From NCBI GenBank assembly GCA_030849465.1, contig JARVLF010000022.1, positions 310,001-374,000 on the forward strand: a DNA stretch of 64,000 bases, in the 5' to 3' direction. The notes beneath the pieces are model-generated. The model had not been told where the DNA came from, ran no database searches, and was given only the letters and a program-made list of their open reading frames with translations. This DNA is from Moesziomyces globuligerus (Eukaryota; Basidiomycota; Ustilaginomycetes; Ustilaginales; Ustilaginaceae). Every line of letters starts with the position of its first letter. The first letter of the stretch is position 1. The position numbers were made by a program, and so were the translations under genes. Below are positions 48,257 to 57,640 of the stretch, in pieces.

Positions 48257-50371
48257 TCAAGCAATACCCACCTGCATCACGCCGACGCGCGCCAGGTTGC
48301 GCGCCAGCGAGAGCCGCACCGCATCGAGCTTGTCCGAAGCCTTGAACGCGTGCACCGGTTTCGACGCCGACGACGTGGTGTGAGTCGGGTGCTGGGTGGA
48401 TGCCTCGACGCCGAGCAGCTGGTCGAGGTGACCGAGAAAGTGCTCCGACATGTCGGGATGCATGGCGACCGCGTTGGTGATGCGCTCGACGATGCGGATC
48501 AGCTCAAAGGTCTGCGCACGGTCGAACCACGTCGCGCGCCCGTCCTCGAGCAGCGGGATCGCATCCACGAGCAGCACGGCGAGGAAGCGTTCCGGAGCCG
48601 CCTCGGTCGTCACGAGCTCGACCAGCAGACTCGCGGCTGCCGTCCATTGACCGTCGGCGTAGAGTCGTTGAAAGTCGCGGAAGCGCGCCAGGAAGGCGAG
48701 ACGCTTCGAAAAGAAGCCGCGCGTCTGCTTGCCGAAGCCATGCGCAGGCTCGTCGATTGACTCGTCGGCCGGCGCGACGAGCGAGGTCGGGAACGAGTCG
48801 ATGATTCGGTTGAACGCCTCGGCGCCATGTCGGACGTATTCGCCCAGGATCCGATCGGCAATCGTGCGGATCAGCACAATGTCCGACGCCCGCACGCAGT
48901 ACGCAATCGCAACGCCGTACTCGCCCTTGTCCATGCAGCCCCGCGACATCCTGCGGCAGATGACGCGCGCCTCGGCCTCGAGCCCGTGCTCCGAGCACGC
49001 GCGCAGTACCTGCTCTGCCCTCGCCAGCTGAGACGCCTCCCTCGATGTCGGCGCATCCTCTCCATCATCCATCGCATCCTCCGCATCCCCTTCGTCATCC
49101 TGCATCGGATCCGGGCCCTCGAGCGGCACAGACAGAATGAGATGCGACATCTTCTTCCTGCCCTTGGTCCCGCACGCCGCGAGGTAGTCGATGCTGATCC
49201 TCCACAGCCCTTGCTCGTCCAAAAGATGCTGGGCGTACTGGAGCAGGAGCTCCTGCCGCAAGGCTGGCTGTGCGTGCTGCTCGTCCTCCAAAAGACCTAC
49301 TTTATCCGCGAGGTCTCCGAGATGTGCGCCCAGCCAGACATCCACCTCTTGCGCCTTTTGCACCGCCTGTCGTACCTCGCCGCGGATGAGGTGCTGCTGC
49401 ACCGCTTCGCTCGCCAGCGTGGCGTCGATGGGGAACTTGTCCAGGATGAGCGCCGCGGTGGTGGGCACATCGTCGCGCTTGAGCGTCGGATGCACCAGCG
49501 TTCCCCAAGCGCCGAGCGCTTCGCGCCAGTCCTCGCAGGCCTCAAAGATGCGATCCTTGACTCCGGCCATGAGCTCGAGCAGACATCGGAACTGCGCCTC
49601 GTACTCGAGCCGCTCGTCCTCCACCTCGTCTGTGTTGCCCGCCTCGGCCTCCATCTCGTCCATCTCCTGCTCGAGCGCGCTGATCAGCTTGCGCACCGAG
49701 GCGAGCCAGCTGCGGTGCGCAGCGACGAATTCGTGCTCCATAGAAAAGCTCGTCGAGCGCGGCAGCGTCGAGAGCAGCCGAGCCGCCTTCTGGCCAATCT
49801 TGCGGATGATCGCCGACGGATGCGAGTCGAGCGACTTGAGCACGGACGCGGCCGAGGTGTGGAATCCACGCAGGACGCACCGCAGCACGTAGTCCCAGTA
49901 CGACGGATGCTCGTGCGGGATGGCCGCCTCGGCGATCTCCTGTCCCTCCTCGGTGGTCGGTGCTACGTCGAACGAGTTGAGCCAATGCAGCAGCTCCTCT
50001 CCCACGACACTGATGCCGCGCCCGTCCTTTGGGTAATAGAGCACTTCCGCGAGCTGAAGGATGGTCTGGGCGTGCTGCCAGCTCTGGACCTGGGTCGCAT
50101 CGACGTCGTCATCGAGCTGGACCCTTTCGAGGTAGTCTTGGATGGCGCGCGAATAGTGTCCGCTAATTCTGTTGTAGTACTGGATCGTCTCAGCCGAAGG
50201 GAGCACGGAGGTTCCTGCGACTCCCGCGCCTGCACGGTCGGTGAGCAGCGATTCCTCGTGGATGCGCTGCAGCGACGTGAAGATGGTGTACGTCTGGGTG
50301 TAGAGCGTCTTGAGGTCTGAGGACGTGCCCCAGTCATAGCTCACGACGGTAGCTGCTGGACCGGCTGACAT
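48257..50371 (-). CDS. NUP85: Nup85, Y-complex (Nup84 complex) nucleoporin
   Basis: Alpha-helical scaffold nucleoporin (ACE1 fold) of the outer-ring Y complex of the nuclear pore. I place the start at the ATG at 50371 (MSAGPAATVVSYDWGTSSDL), giving 704 residues; the frame is open to 50620 but the extra part is not family-like. Helical blocks: YYNRISGHYSRAIQDYLERV, AQTILQLAEVLYYPKDGRGI, LHWLNSFDVAPTTEEGQEIA, YWDYVLRCVLRGFHTSAASV, FEACEDWREALGAWGTLVHP, LAEYAQHLLDEQGLW-like, and LWRISIDYLAACGTKGRKKM, the Nup85 signature. After an acidic insert, CMDKGEYGVAIAYCVRASDI and FARFRDFQRLYADGQWTAAA follow. It ends VGVMQVGIA right at a gtgggta that could be a donor, so a short further exon is possible. 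Confidence 0.85.
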   Translation of the reverse strand: MSAGPAATVVSYDWGTSSDLKTLYTQTYTIFTSLQRIHEESLLTDRAGAGVAGTSVLPSAETIQYYNRISGHYSRAIQDYLERVQLDDDVDATQVQSWQHAQTILQLAEVLYYPKDGRGISVVGEELLHWLNSFDVAPTTEEGQEIAEAAIPHEHPSYWDYVLRCVLRGFHTSAASVLKSLDSHPSAIIRKIGQKAARLLSTLPRSTSFSMEHEFVAAHRSWLASVRKLISALEQEMDEMEAEAGNTDEVEDERLEYEAQFRCLLELMAGVKDRIFEACEDWREALGAWGTLVHPTLKRDDVPTTAALILDKFPIDATLASEAVQQHLIRGEVRQAVQKAQEVDVWLGAHLGDLADKVGLLEDEQHAQPALRQELLLQYAQHLLDEQGLWRISIDYLAACGTKGRKKMSHLILSVPLEGPDPMQDDEGDAEDAMDDGEDAPTSREASQLARAEQVLRACSEHGLEAEARVICRRMSRGCMDKGEYGVAIAYCVRASDIVLIRTIADRILGEYVRHGAEAFNRIIDSFPTSLVAPADESIDEPAHGFGKQTRGFFSKRLAFLARFRDFQRLYADGQWTAAASLLVELVTTEAAPERFLAVLLVDAIPLLEDGRATWFDRAQTFELIRIVERITNAVAMHPDMSEHFLGHLDQLLGVEASTQHPTHTTSSASKPVHAFKASDKLDAVRLSLARNLARVGVMQVGIA

Positions 50372-51113
50372 GCTGGGCAGTGTAAGCCGTCCGTTGCTGG
50401 CTCGTAGCGGGTCGATGCTGCGAGCGCGGATGCTAGGACTGTCCGAGGTGGTCGAGGTGGAGTGTTGTCGGAAGATGCAACGCGTTGAGCGTGATTGCAG
50501 ATTTGATCTGTTCGTGTTGGTCCAACCTCGAGTTTTCGAGATTTCGGGAGTCGGATCTGACTTGGCCAGTGCCATGCTGCATCGCCTGAGGAAATGTGTT
50601 GCCGTGCAAACGGCATCCACAGCTCACCACTTTGCCATCTTCGTTGGTCTCTGCGGTGCCCAAGCCCGATACTGTACATTTCATCGTCGAACATCCCAAC
50701 ATCACGACGAGATGTACACGAAGCATCATGGTGGGAGACCGTCTAGCGGTAGATGTTCGAACATTGGATAAAAATACATGATTGCATGACAGAGACGAGA
50801 TCAAGATGGGTATATGGGATGCGGGATGTTCGCAAGTCTGCGGTACGGGCGGCGTCCTCGCCCTGCGCATAGAAACCGGGCTGTGCCGCAGAGGCAGAAG
50901 TACGGGACGGTGTGAAGAAGCCGGTACGGCGCCACTTGCCATTGAGCTGGCAAGTGGCGCTGCAGACGCATGTGCTCGGAGACACGCGGCGGGCGAGTGG
51001 CTTCACAGGCCTGGCAAGTGTTGTGCAGGAGTCATCGAGGACAGAGGCGTCGATAGTTCAAACAGCGTCGGCGAGGCAGGGCGATGGCGGTGCAGGGCAA
51101 TGCAGGGCGGTGT
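50372..51113. promoter_or_regulatory. Intergenic region: BUD20 3' end and NUP85 promoter
   Basis: 742 bp between two minus-strand genes. A small palindrome (gatgttcgaacattgg, 50752-50767) stands out but has no tRNA-like flanks. No gene recognised. Confidence 0.35.
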
Positions 51114-51497
51114 TTAGGCCGTCTCCTTTGCGGCTTCTGGCTTGGATCGCTGCTTGTTGTCGATGCCGATGCCGACAGCCCTCAGGCTCTCTTCGATGGT
51201 GTAAGCGGGCTCCTCGGTGATCTTCTTGGCCTTGCGCTTGTGGAGCTTGGAGGCGATGTGCGTAAGCTGGTCCTTCTGCGAGGGGAAATGACGGTCGCAC
51301 TCGACGCAGTAGAAAAGACCGAGACCGGCCTTGTCCACGTCTAGCTCCTGCGGATTCTGCAGCGCATCGAGCTTCTTGGGATCGTTGAGGTTGGCCTGGA
51401 TCTGGTCCGGGTCGAGCTTGCGCGCGCGCGTGCGCATGCCGCGCTTCACATCGCGTCGCGCGTGATGCGTCTTCTTTCCGTGTCGTGTGCGCGTCAT
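51114..51497 (-). CDS. BUD20: Bud20 / ZNF593-type C2H2 zinc-finger protein, 60S ribosome export factor
   Basis: Shuttling factor that accompanies pre-60S ribosomal particles out of the nucleus. 127 residues, single exon. The basic N-terminus MTRTRHGKKTHHARRDVKRG is the family start, followed by LDPDQIQANLNDPKKLDAL and the conserved DKAGLGLFYCVECDRHFPSQ. The single C2H2 finger is C-x2-C-x12-H-x5-H (YCVECDRHF to TELLTHIASKLH-like; seen as QLTHIASKLHKRKAKK). EEPAYTIEESLRAVGIGID near the end is also typical. Length equals the yeast and human proteins. It sits head to head with RPL33, which fits a shared growth-regulated region. Confidence 0.94.
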   Translation of the reverse strand: MTRTRHGKKTHHARRDVKRGMRTRARKLDPDQIQANLNDPKKLDALQNPQELDVDKAGLGLFYCVECDRHFPSQKDQLTHIASKLHKRKAKKITEEPAYTIEESLRAVGIGIDNKQRSKPEAAKETA

Positions 51498-52107
51498 GAT
51501 GAGAAGACGGATAGGTCTCTGCGACTATCGAGCGGTAGGTGGCGAGGTCTGTACGAGTCTTGTAGCGCAAGACACAGATCCCGAATGGTGGGTGTGAGGA
51601 GCGAAGAGTGCCGCCAACTGCGCTCAGTCGACGCTGCCGAAAAAGGGTCCTTGCAGTTCGAAAAAACTCAAAGCAATTCTCGGGACTCGCTTATCGGGAT
51701 CGAAACATCTGCAAGGAGAACCCACCCGATCGATCGTCAATTTTCACTTCAAAATGGCCGTCCAAGACAGTCACGTGTCCTCGGCCGAGCTTGACTCGAG
51801 GCCTGTGAGGGCCCGTGGCTCTGGTTCTGGTTCTGGTTCTGGTAGCCCAGATTTGGCCAGCTCGGAAGATGGGCAAGGGCGAGCGAGGCCTGGCTGAGGC
51901 CTGGCTGAGGCCTGGCTGGGGTCTGGCTAAGGTCTGGCTAACAGAGGGAGCGAGCGCTCTGCGAAATCTCGGGTGAGGGCGTATACTGGCTCTCGGCGCA
52001 GCACTGCGAGTGTGAGGCTGGTGGCCATCCAGGTTAGCACGTTGAGCACGATTCGCATCCCCTTCCACTCCACCGTCAAGACCATCAACACTCTATACTT
52101 CGTCAAA
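51498..52107. promoter_or_regulatory. Divergent intergenic region BUD20 / RPL33 with short tandem repeats
   Basis: 610 bp between two ribosome-related genes. It contains ctggtt tandem units (51818-51842) and four to five imperfect ggcctggctga units (51888-51945), about 165-290 bp before the RPL33 ATG. No ribosomal-protein promoter motif was identified with certainty. Confidence 0.45.
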
Positions 52108-53295
52108 ATGGTAAGCAATCCGCCTACAATCAGCCACAGCAACGCAGTCAGCCATACCGTCAGCACATCCTCGCGCATGTCGACCAGCCACGGCCCACCT
52201 TAGTTCGGTTCTAGAGCTGCGCAGCATGTTGGAGGAGTAAGCCAGAGCATCGACACCCACTTCGTACCATGGAACTTCGCAGCCTCTCCGCGCACAGCAT
52301 GCCGCATTCATCTGTCTCGACTTTTGCTCAATATCTTCGGCCAGCCAGCATCCAAAGACAACATCATCGCATCAGACGCGGATGATACGACCAGGCTTAG
52401 ATCCACGCGGACAATACGACACACGCAGGCGCACGGCGTGTCAGCGATTGCGAGGCAGCATCTTATGACGGCGGCTTCGACCGTCGCTCAGGATAGCAGG
52501 TAGCAGGGAGCAGGGCAACATGGTCGCGATTAATCCCGACAGGTCGATGTGGGAAACTGTCGACCGCTACCCTCAACTCGAGCTTCCATGGCCACATCCA
52601 TTCGCCCGCCATCGGGACGGCTCTTAGGAGCATCCCACGACACGAATGAACGCACGCAGCATTTGGTTACAAACGCGAGTGCGACCAGTCCAGACCACGT
52701 ATCGACACCAAATGCATCAGTGCTGTGTATCACGTCTGGAACCATCGCGACTCTTTTTTGGCACCCGGTCTACATCGGCTTCTACCGACACACCTGGTCC
52801 TCGCCCCTCCTTCGTCTCTGAATTCGCACCACGATGCTCTTCCCACTGCTGCGCAGTGATGCTCTCGACCTCTCCTGCTTTCGCTGGTATCCCGGCGTGA
52901 CTGCATTGCTGGCTTCTGCACTCCAACCTTCCAACTACAACTTGACTAACCCGCCCTCTCGTGTTCTCGCCATGCCCCTACAGTCTCGACTTTACGTTAA
53001 GGGAAGGATCATGGGTCACAAGCGCTCGCAGCGCGTGGCCAAGTGCCACACCTCCCTCATCAAGATCGAGGGTGTCGAGAAGACCGACGATGCCAAGTTC
53101 TACCTCGGCAAGCGTGTCGCCTACGTCTACAAGGCGACCAAGGAGGTGCGCGGCAGCAAGGTCCGCGTGCTCTGGGGCCGCATCACCCGCCCTCACGGCA
53201 ACTCGGGTGTCGTCCGTGCCAAGTTCGCCCACAACATTCCTCCTCAGGCCTTCGCCGCCCGCGTTCGCATCATGCTCTACCCCTCGAGCATCTAA
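52108..53295 (+). CDS. RPL33: 60S ribosomal protein eL33 (Rpl33/RPL35A), ATG separated by an 873-nt intron
   Basis: Component of the large cytosolic ribosomal subunit. I read exon 1 as the bare ATG at 52108-52110 (gtcaaaATG followed by donor gtaagc) and exon 2 as 52984-53295, giving 104 residues: M plus [80 protein letters not shown] and a final [14 protein letters not shown]. Support for the intron: a branch-point-like ttgactaac at 52942-52950, about 30 nt before acceptor ccctacag. The alternative is an ATG at 52972 giving [11 protein letters not shown], but that ATG would lie inside the typical branch-to-acceptor interval. An ATG-only first exon is common in fungal ribosomal protein genes. 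Family length agrees. Confidence 0.88.
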
Positions 53296-54042
53296 GCGAT
53301 GTGTGGTCCCGATAGCAAACCCATCCCAAAAAAGGCGTCATGATCTCTGCGTAGTGGGAACCGCTTGTTTCCCCTACCCAAGCAAGGTTGTCGAGCTCTT
53401 AGATCCCCACCATCGCCTCACGTTTCTTTAAGGGCGGACGCGATGCGATCTTCATGTGTTTTTAGCATTTTCCCTCTTGTTTCTCCGAAAACAGCCCTTT
53501 CTCTCATTGATGTTGACGCTTTTCGACCGGTTCTCGCAAGGAAGGAGGGAGGTTGTCGCTGCTCTCGACGTCGAAACCCTGCTGCGCCTTGATCGTTGGC
53601 AACGACGACGATCAACCTTCTCTCATGCACCATGAAAGAGAGGTGCAGAACCACTTGGCAACATTCGATGCTTCTCGCTATTCCCAATCTCCATTCCCCA
53701 AGTTGGCCTTTGGCTTCGCCTTTGCCGAAACCCCCTGTCTTATCTAGTCGCGGGCTTTGTAAAACAAACGCCACGGTCCGCGACTTAAAACACCAGGGCA
53801 GATCAAAGCTTTCCCCTCGCACTTCCCGCCACGTCATCGTGGCGAGAGTTGTGAGAACAAGGCGCAGGTTCTTGCAGATCGTCCCCGACAACCCCCATGA
53901 CGGAGTCACGTTTTGAAGGGATCTCACATCCCCCCCCCCCCCTCCTCTTCCCAATCCCTTTCTCCCCTCTCTGTTCTACCTCTTCACCTCGGTGCGGACA
54001 AGTACAATTACAGTTGGGACCGAATGCATCGCTGATCTATCG
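53296..54042. other. Convergent 3' intergenic region RPL33 / DSC4-like, with a 13-bp C run
   Basis: 747 bp between converging stops. A homopolymer of 13 C lies at 53930-53942. Open frames here have no family-like sequence. Nothing else recognised. Confidence 0.4.
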
Positions 54043-55139
54043 TCATTCCAAAGGTGCGTCCGTGTGCACGCGCGTGTATTGCGACCGGTCCGGAGCGTGG
54101 CTGAGCGGCCTACCGAACCGGCCAAAGAGACTGTCGCGCAATGAGGCGAGTCTCTGCATCGGACGCAGGGACGGCAGACTCGATGGAGCGCCCACCGTGT
54201 TGCGCGCAAGGATGAGCCACATGGGCGGCCACGAGTCGTCCGCCGACACGGGTCCCAGCCCTGCATACGGCGCCTCTGTTGCCGCCTCTGCGCCCGAAGG
54301 CATCGGTGCCGAAGGTGCCGGAGCCCGAGCGCGGCGGGAGAAACGGCGGATGCGACTGGTGTCCGGTCTGTCGCCGTGCGCTTGTCCCAGCGGTTGCTGC
54401 TGCGTTGTCGACGCCTCGTCCTGGCCGACCTGGTTATCGTCGTTGGGCGGATCTGGCAGGAACTGCCTCTGCACCACCTGGTCAAAGATCGGCTGGAGAC
54501 GCACCACTGCGATATGGTGCGTCAGGCTCGTGTGGGCGCGCTTGCGCTCGTCGTCGTCATCCAGGCCAAAGAGCGCCGCCTCCTCGTCGCGCACATCCCA
54601 GCCCTGGCCGACGTCGTGCGCATCGCGGACGCTGGTGCGGTCGTCCAGCTCGCTCGGCTCGCCATCGGCCTTTGTCTGGTCTTTGGCGCACTCGAAGGCG
54701 ACGACGGTCTGGAGCAGCTGCACCGCGCAAACGAACGCATCGATCAGCAGCATGTGCATCCGACCCGGCACCACCGACTGGCCGACAAAGTCGATGAGGA
54801 TCGCATCGCCCGTATTGGTGAGCGCCGCAGGAGCCCACAGATGCGCGAGCGCGAGGACGAGGTTGAGACAGCAGAGAAAGACGACGAAGAACGGCAGCGA
54901 CCACGTCGGATGCAGCTGGAGCGGATTGCAGAACTGGACCTGCAGTGCGGCCTTGACGATGAGAAGCAACGTCCGGTTGTCGAGAAGCCACGTGTAGACG
55001 AAGAGAATGAAGCAGAGGAGATCCAGCTGCGAAGGGTAAAAGACAAGGCGAGAGAACGTGTCAGCGTCGCCAATGAGCCGCAAACGGAGGGGTTGATGAC
55101 GCTTACCGACTGGATCAGCTCCTTCCTCTCGAAGTACAT
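54043..55139 (-). CDS. Dsc4-like DUF1746 membrane protein (Dsc E3 ligase complex)
   Basis: Membrane protein resembling Dsc4, a subunit of the Golgi/endosomal Dsc ubiquitin ligase that processes SREBP in fission yeast. Exons 55139-55107 (MYFERKELIQS) and 55026-54043 with an 80-nt intron; 338 residues. The splice yields RKELIQSLDLLCFILFVYTW, the conserved DUF1746 start, followed by a hydrophobic stretch (TLLLIVKAALQVQF) and a second (LPFFVVFLCCLNLVLALAHL). Then come ILIDFVGQSVVPGRMHMLLI, the signature of the family, and LIDAFVCAVQLLQTVVAFE. The C-terminal half is soluble, acidic and Arg/Pro-rich, with HIAVVRLQPIFDQVVQRQF. The open frame extends upstream of the first exon but is not family-like there. 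Assignment to Dsc4 rests on DUF1746; function in this organism is inferred. Confidence 0.75.
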
Positions 55140-55561
55140 GGTGCGGCGGGGCGCGAGAGCGATGAGGGCATGCCTGCGATGCTCGGATTGGGCTTCTGGG
55201 CGCAAGAGTGGCCCAGATGCAGGGCTCAGAGACAAGATGATCCGGGATAGCAGATGGAGGAGGCTCGGAGAGAGCGTCGAGGCCAAAGCCTGTCGTTGCA
55301 TTCATCACATTGACATTACGCCAACCGGTCCAAGCGTCGGCACAGCGCCGACAGTCACAGAGTGGAGCAGAGTGGAGCAACAGCCAGATTTCCACGAATC
55401 GGGAGGCGGTTCGCGATCGGGGGCGTGCCTGGCGTTGGACCCTGAATTGCCAGCATCGGACGCGCTCCTGAAGTGCTGCACGTCGAAACCGCTCAACACG
55501 ATGCACTCTTCCCAGCGACTCTCCACCATCCCTACTCATCATCATCATCAAGTCCGGGCCC
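55140..55561. promoter_or_regulatory. Divergent intergenic region DSC4-like / SCM3
   Basis: 422 bp between divergent starts. A run of catcatcatcatc lies just before the SCM3 ATG (55536-55548). Nothing else seen. Confidence 0.35.
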
Positions 55562-57571
55562 ATGTACCCGCCGCATCAGCACAACGATGCCGGGGCTGAG
55601 GCGGGTCCTTCTCGACCTCGGCCCGGACCGCCTGCACAGAAGCGCCGGCGTCTCCAGTTCACCTCGCAGCTCCGCAGCAGCATCCAACGCTTCAACGACG
55701 ACGGCACCGAGACGGTCGAATACCTGCACCACCAGTCCACGCAGCGCCTCAAACGCAAATGGGACAGCATCTTTGAGCGCTTCAAGGACGCGCATCTGCA
55801 GGATCAGGACGAGATCTACCTCGGCAATCGCGCCAACGGCGAGCCCATCGTCGTCGTCAAGGACCGCGGCAGCCTGCGTAGCCTCCGGCAGAGCATGGAC
55901 TTTGGCGTCTTTATCAAGGACGAGGAACTGCAGGGCTGGAAACAGCGGCCCGAGGCGAGGGATCTAGAGGGCCAAGACGACGCAGACGAAGACGATATCG
56001 ATCCCTCCCATGCTCCGCTACACCCACGCCACCCGCGTCATCTCGACGGCATCGATGACGTCGAATCGGATGGCGAGCTTCAGGACGATCCGGCCGCAAA
56101 CGATCCGGACCTTCGCGAATTCCTGCAGGCCGAAGCGCGACGCAAGGCTCTGCTCGGCAATGCCGCGCATGCTGACGACGAGGATGACGACGTGATCGAC
56201 TTTGGCGACCCGTCCTGGAACCTCCCGGAGCGCATGGCTGCATCGGCCGCAATGCCCCCACCGCCACCGCCGAGGCCACGATCGCGTCCCACCGTCCGAG
56301 TCAAGGCGGAAACACCAACAACGCTGCAGCTGCAGCCCGAGCTGGTGGCAAGCTCGTCCGAGGACGAAGACGATGCCGACATCGTCACGGTGCACAGCGA
56401 CTCGGACGAGGAGCTCGTCGATTCGATCCGCACAAAGAGGCAGAACATCGAGGAACTCATCCAGTGCACCAACCCGTTCGAAACGCTTCCCTACAACGAC
56501 ATCATCGGCCTCGCCAGCCTGCTCGCCATCTCGGACAAGTCCTCGCGCCTCTACGTCGACCTGGTCTCGGAAGACGAAGACGAAGACCAACCGGACGAGA
56601 CTGCCGAGCTTTCCCTGCCTCACGAGGACACTGCCGAGCAGACTTCGCACCGTGGCTACACGTCGATGTCTGGTTCCCGTCCCTCCGCACTTGTCGTTGG
56701 GCCTGCGTCTTCTCAACGGTTCGAAGCAGAGGCGTCTCAAGCTTCGTCTGCGCTCGCTTCGCAGCCCACGGCACCAGCCGTGCCGTCTCTGTCACCACAA
56801 AGCCGGACGCCGCAAAGGGTGCGCATCAAGCAAGAGCCGAGCGCGACGCCTGAGAAGAGGTTTAGTCAGCGAAGCTTCCCGGCCACTCCAGTCTCGCAGC
56901 GACGAGACGCAGCCGGACCCGCATCGCTGCCGCAGCAACTTGCCTTGGATCCGGTCAGCCCGGCACGGCAAGGCGGCATCGCGGGCATTCATGAGACGCC
57001 GGTCCATGCTACACCGGTGCGCAAAACCAGTGCGCAGGCTGTGCCGACATCGACGTCGATGTCGTCTACCTTGGCCAGGTTTGCGTCACCCGCGCAGCGC
57101 GTCGGTCCAGCGGTCAGTGCGTCAGCGCGAGTCGGCATCGAGGCGATTGAGCCGACGCAAGTGCACGTTACGCCGGTGATCCGATCCACAGCACAGGTTC
57201 GGGCGACTTCGAGATCCACCTCGCCTGTGCAGCGAGTCGAGCCGGCCGCGATCCGACCTGCAACGGAGGGCATGGCGGACGCTTCCGTGTGGGTCGGGAT
57301 TCGAGCTACGCCGGTGCGCGAACCGAGATCTACAGCCAGACCTAAGTCTGCAACTCGACCCTCAGCCCGCACTCCAACTTCCAAGGCCACAGGCTCATCG
57401 GTCTCACGATCGCGGTCGGACAAGGCTCGTAGGCGGCGTAGCATGCGCTTGGATTCGAGTTCCGAATCGGACGATCCAGATGCACTCCCCTCGTGTGGCG
57501 GGCCGGGTCGTTGTACAAAGACCTTTTGTCTGCATTGCGTCAGTCTCTCACGTCCCCGACCCGCATCTTGA
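55562..57571 (+). CDS. SCM3: Scm3/HJURP-type CENP-A histone chaperone
   Basis: Chaperone that deposits the centromeric histone H3 variant. 669 residues, single exon from the ATG at 55562. The Scm3 domain lies at about 50-115: STQRLKRKWDSIFERFKDAH, DQDEIYLGNRANGEPIVVVK, DRGSLRSLRQSMDF. It matches the family pattern W-x-I-F-x-R-F...DEI-L...G-I-V...GSLRSLR. An acidic, Pro-rich middle follows (DDEDDDVIDFGDPSWNLPE), then IEELIQCTNPFETLPYNDII. The second half is repetitive (VHATPVRKTSAQA and related VxxTPVR phrases recur four or five times). The extreme C-terminus has CGGPGRCTKTFCLHC, a Cys/His cluster like the zinc-binding motif at the end of other fungal Scm3 proteins. The call is by motif; no other domain competes. 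Confidence 0.78.
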   Translation: MYPPHQHNDAGAEAGPSRPRPGPPAQKRRRLQFTSQLRSSIQRFNDDGTETVEYLHHQSTQRLKRKWDSIFERFKDAHLQDQDEIYLGNRANGEPIVVVKDRGSLRSLRQSMDFGVFIKDEELQGWKQRPEARDLEGQDDADEDDIDPSHAPLHPRHPRHLDGIDDVESDGELQDDPAANDPDLREFLQAEARRKALLGNAAHADDEDDDVIDFGDPSWNLPERMAASAAMPPPPPPRPRSRPTVRVKAETPTTLQLQPELVASSSEDEDDADIVTVHSDSDEELVDSIRTKRQNIEELIQCTNPFETLPYNDIIGLASLLAISDKSSRLYVDLVSEDEDEDQPDETAELSLPHEDTAEQTSHRGYTSMSGSRPSALVVGPASSQRFEAEASQASSALASQPTAPAVPSLSPQSRTPQRVRIKQEPSATPEKRFSQRSFPATPVSQRRDAAGPASLPQQLALDPVSPARQGGIAGIHETPVHATPVRKTSAQAVPTSTSMSSTLARFASPAQRVGPAVSASARVGIEAIEPTQVHVTPVIRSTAQVRATSRSTSPVQRVEPAAIRPATEGMADASVWVGIRATPVREPRSTARPKSATRPSARTPTSKATGSSVSRSRSDKARRRRSMRLDSSSESDDPDALPSCGGPGRCTKTFCLHCVSLSRPRPAS

Positions 57572-57640
57572 TCTGAAGCAAGATGTTCAAACCCCCCCCC
57601 CCCCCTCCTGGACCAGTTTTCTCTCTGTGTGTGCGGGAGA

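Noticed and set aside
50745..50775. tRNA T-arm at the gttcgaac palindrome
   Set aside because: No A box, acceptor or anticodon arm around it.
52111..52983. Intron-encoded box C/D snoRNA in RPL33
   Set aside because: A ggatgat-like C box at about 52381 has no convincing paired D box or terminal stem. Left as a question in the findings, not annotated.
52972..53295. RPL33 starting at the ATG at 52972 (MPLQSRLY)
   Set aside because: That ATG lies between a branch-like site and the ctacag acceptor; an upstream ATG|gtaagc gives a more family-like MSRLYVKG start. Kept only as an alternative.
53418..53954. 178-codon open frame on the minus strand between RPL33 and the DSC4-like gene
   Set aside because: No recognisable domain and it ends at the C homopolymer; more likely 3' UTR sequence.
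54043..55563. Longer 506-codon version of the DSC4-like protein
   Set aside because: The first 170 codons are not family-like. A GT-AG intron joins MYFERKELIQS to LDLLCFILF and gives the expected DUF1746 start.
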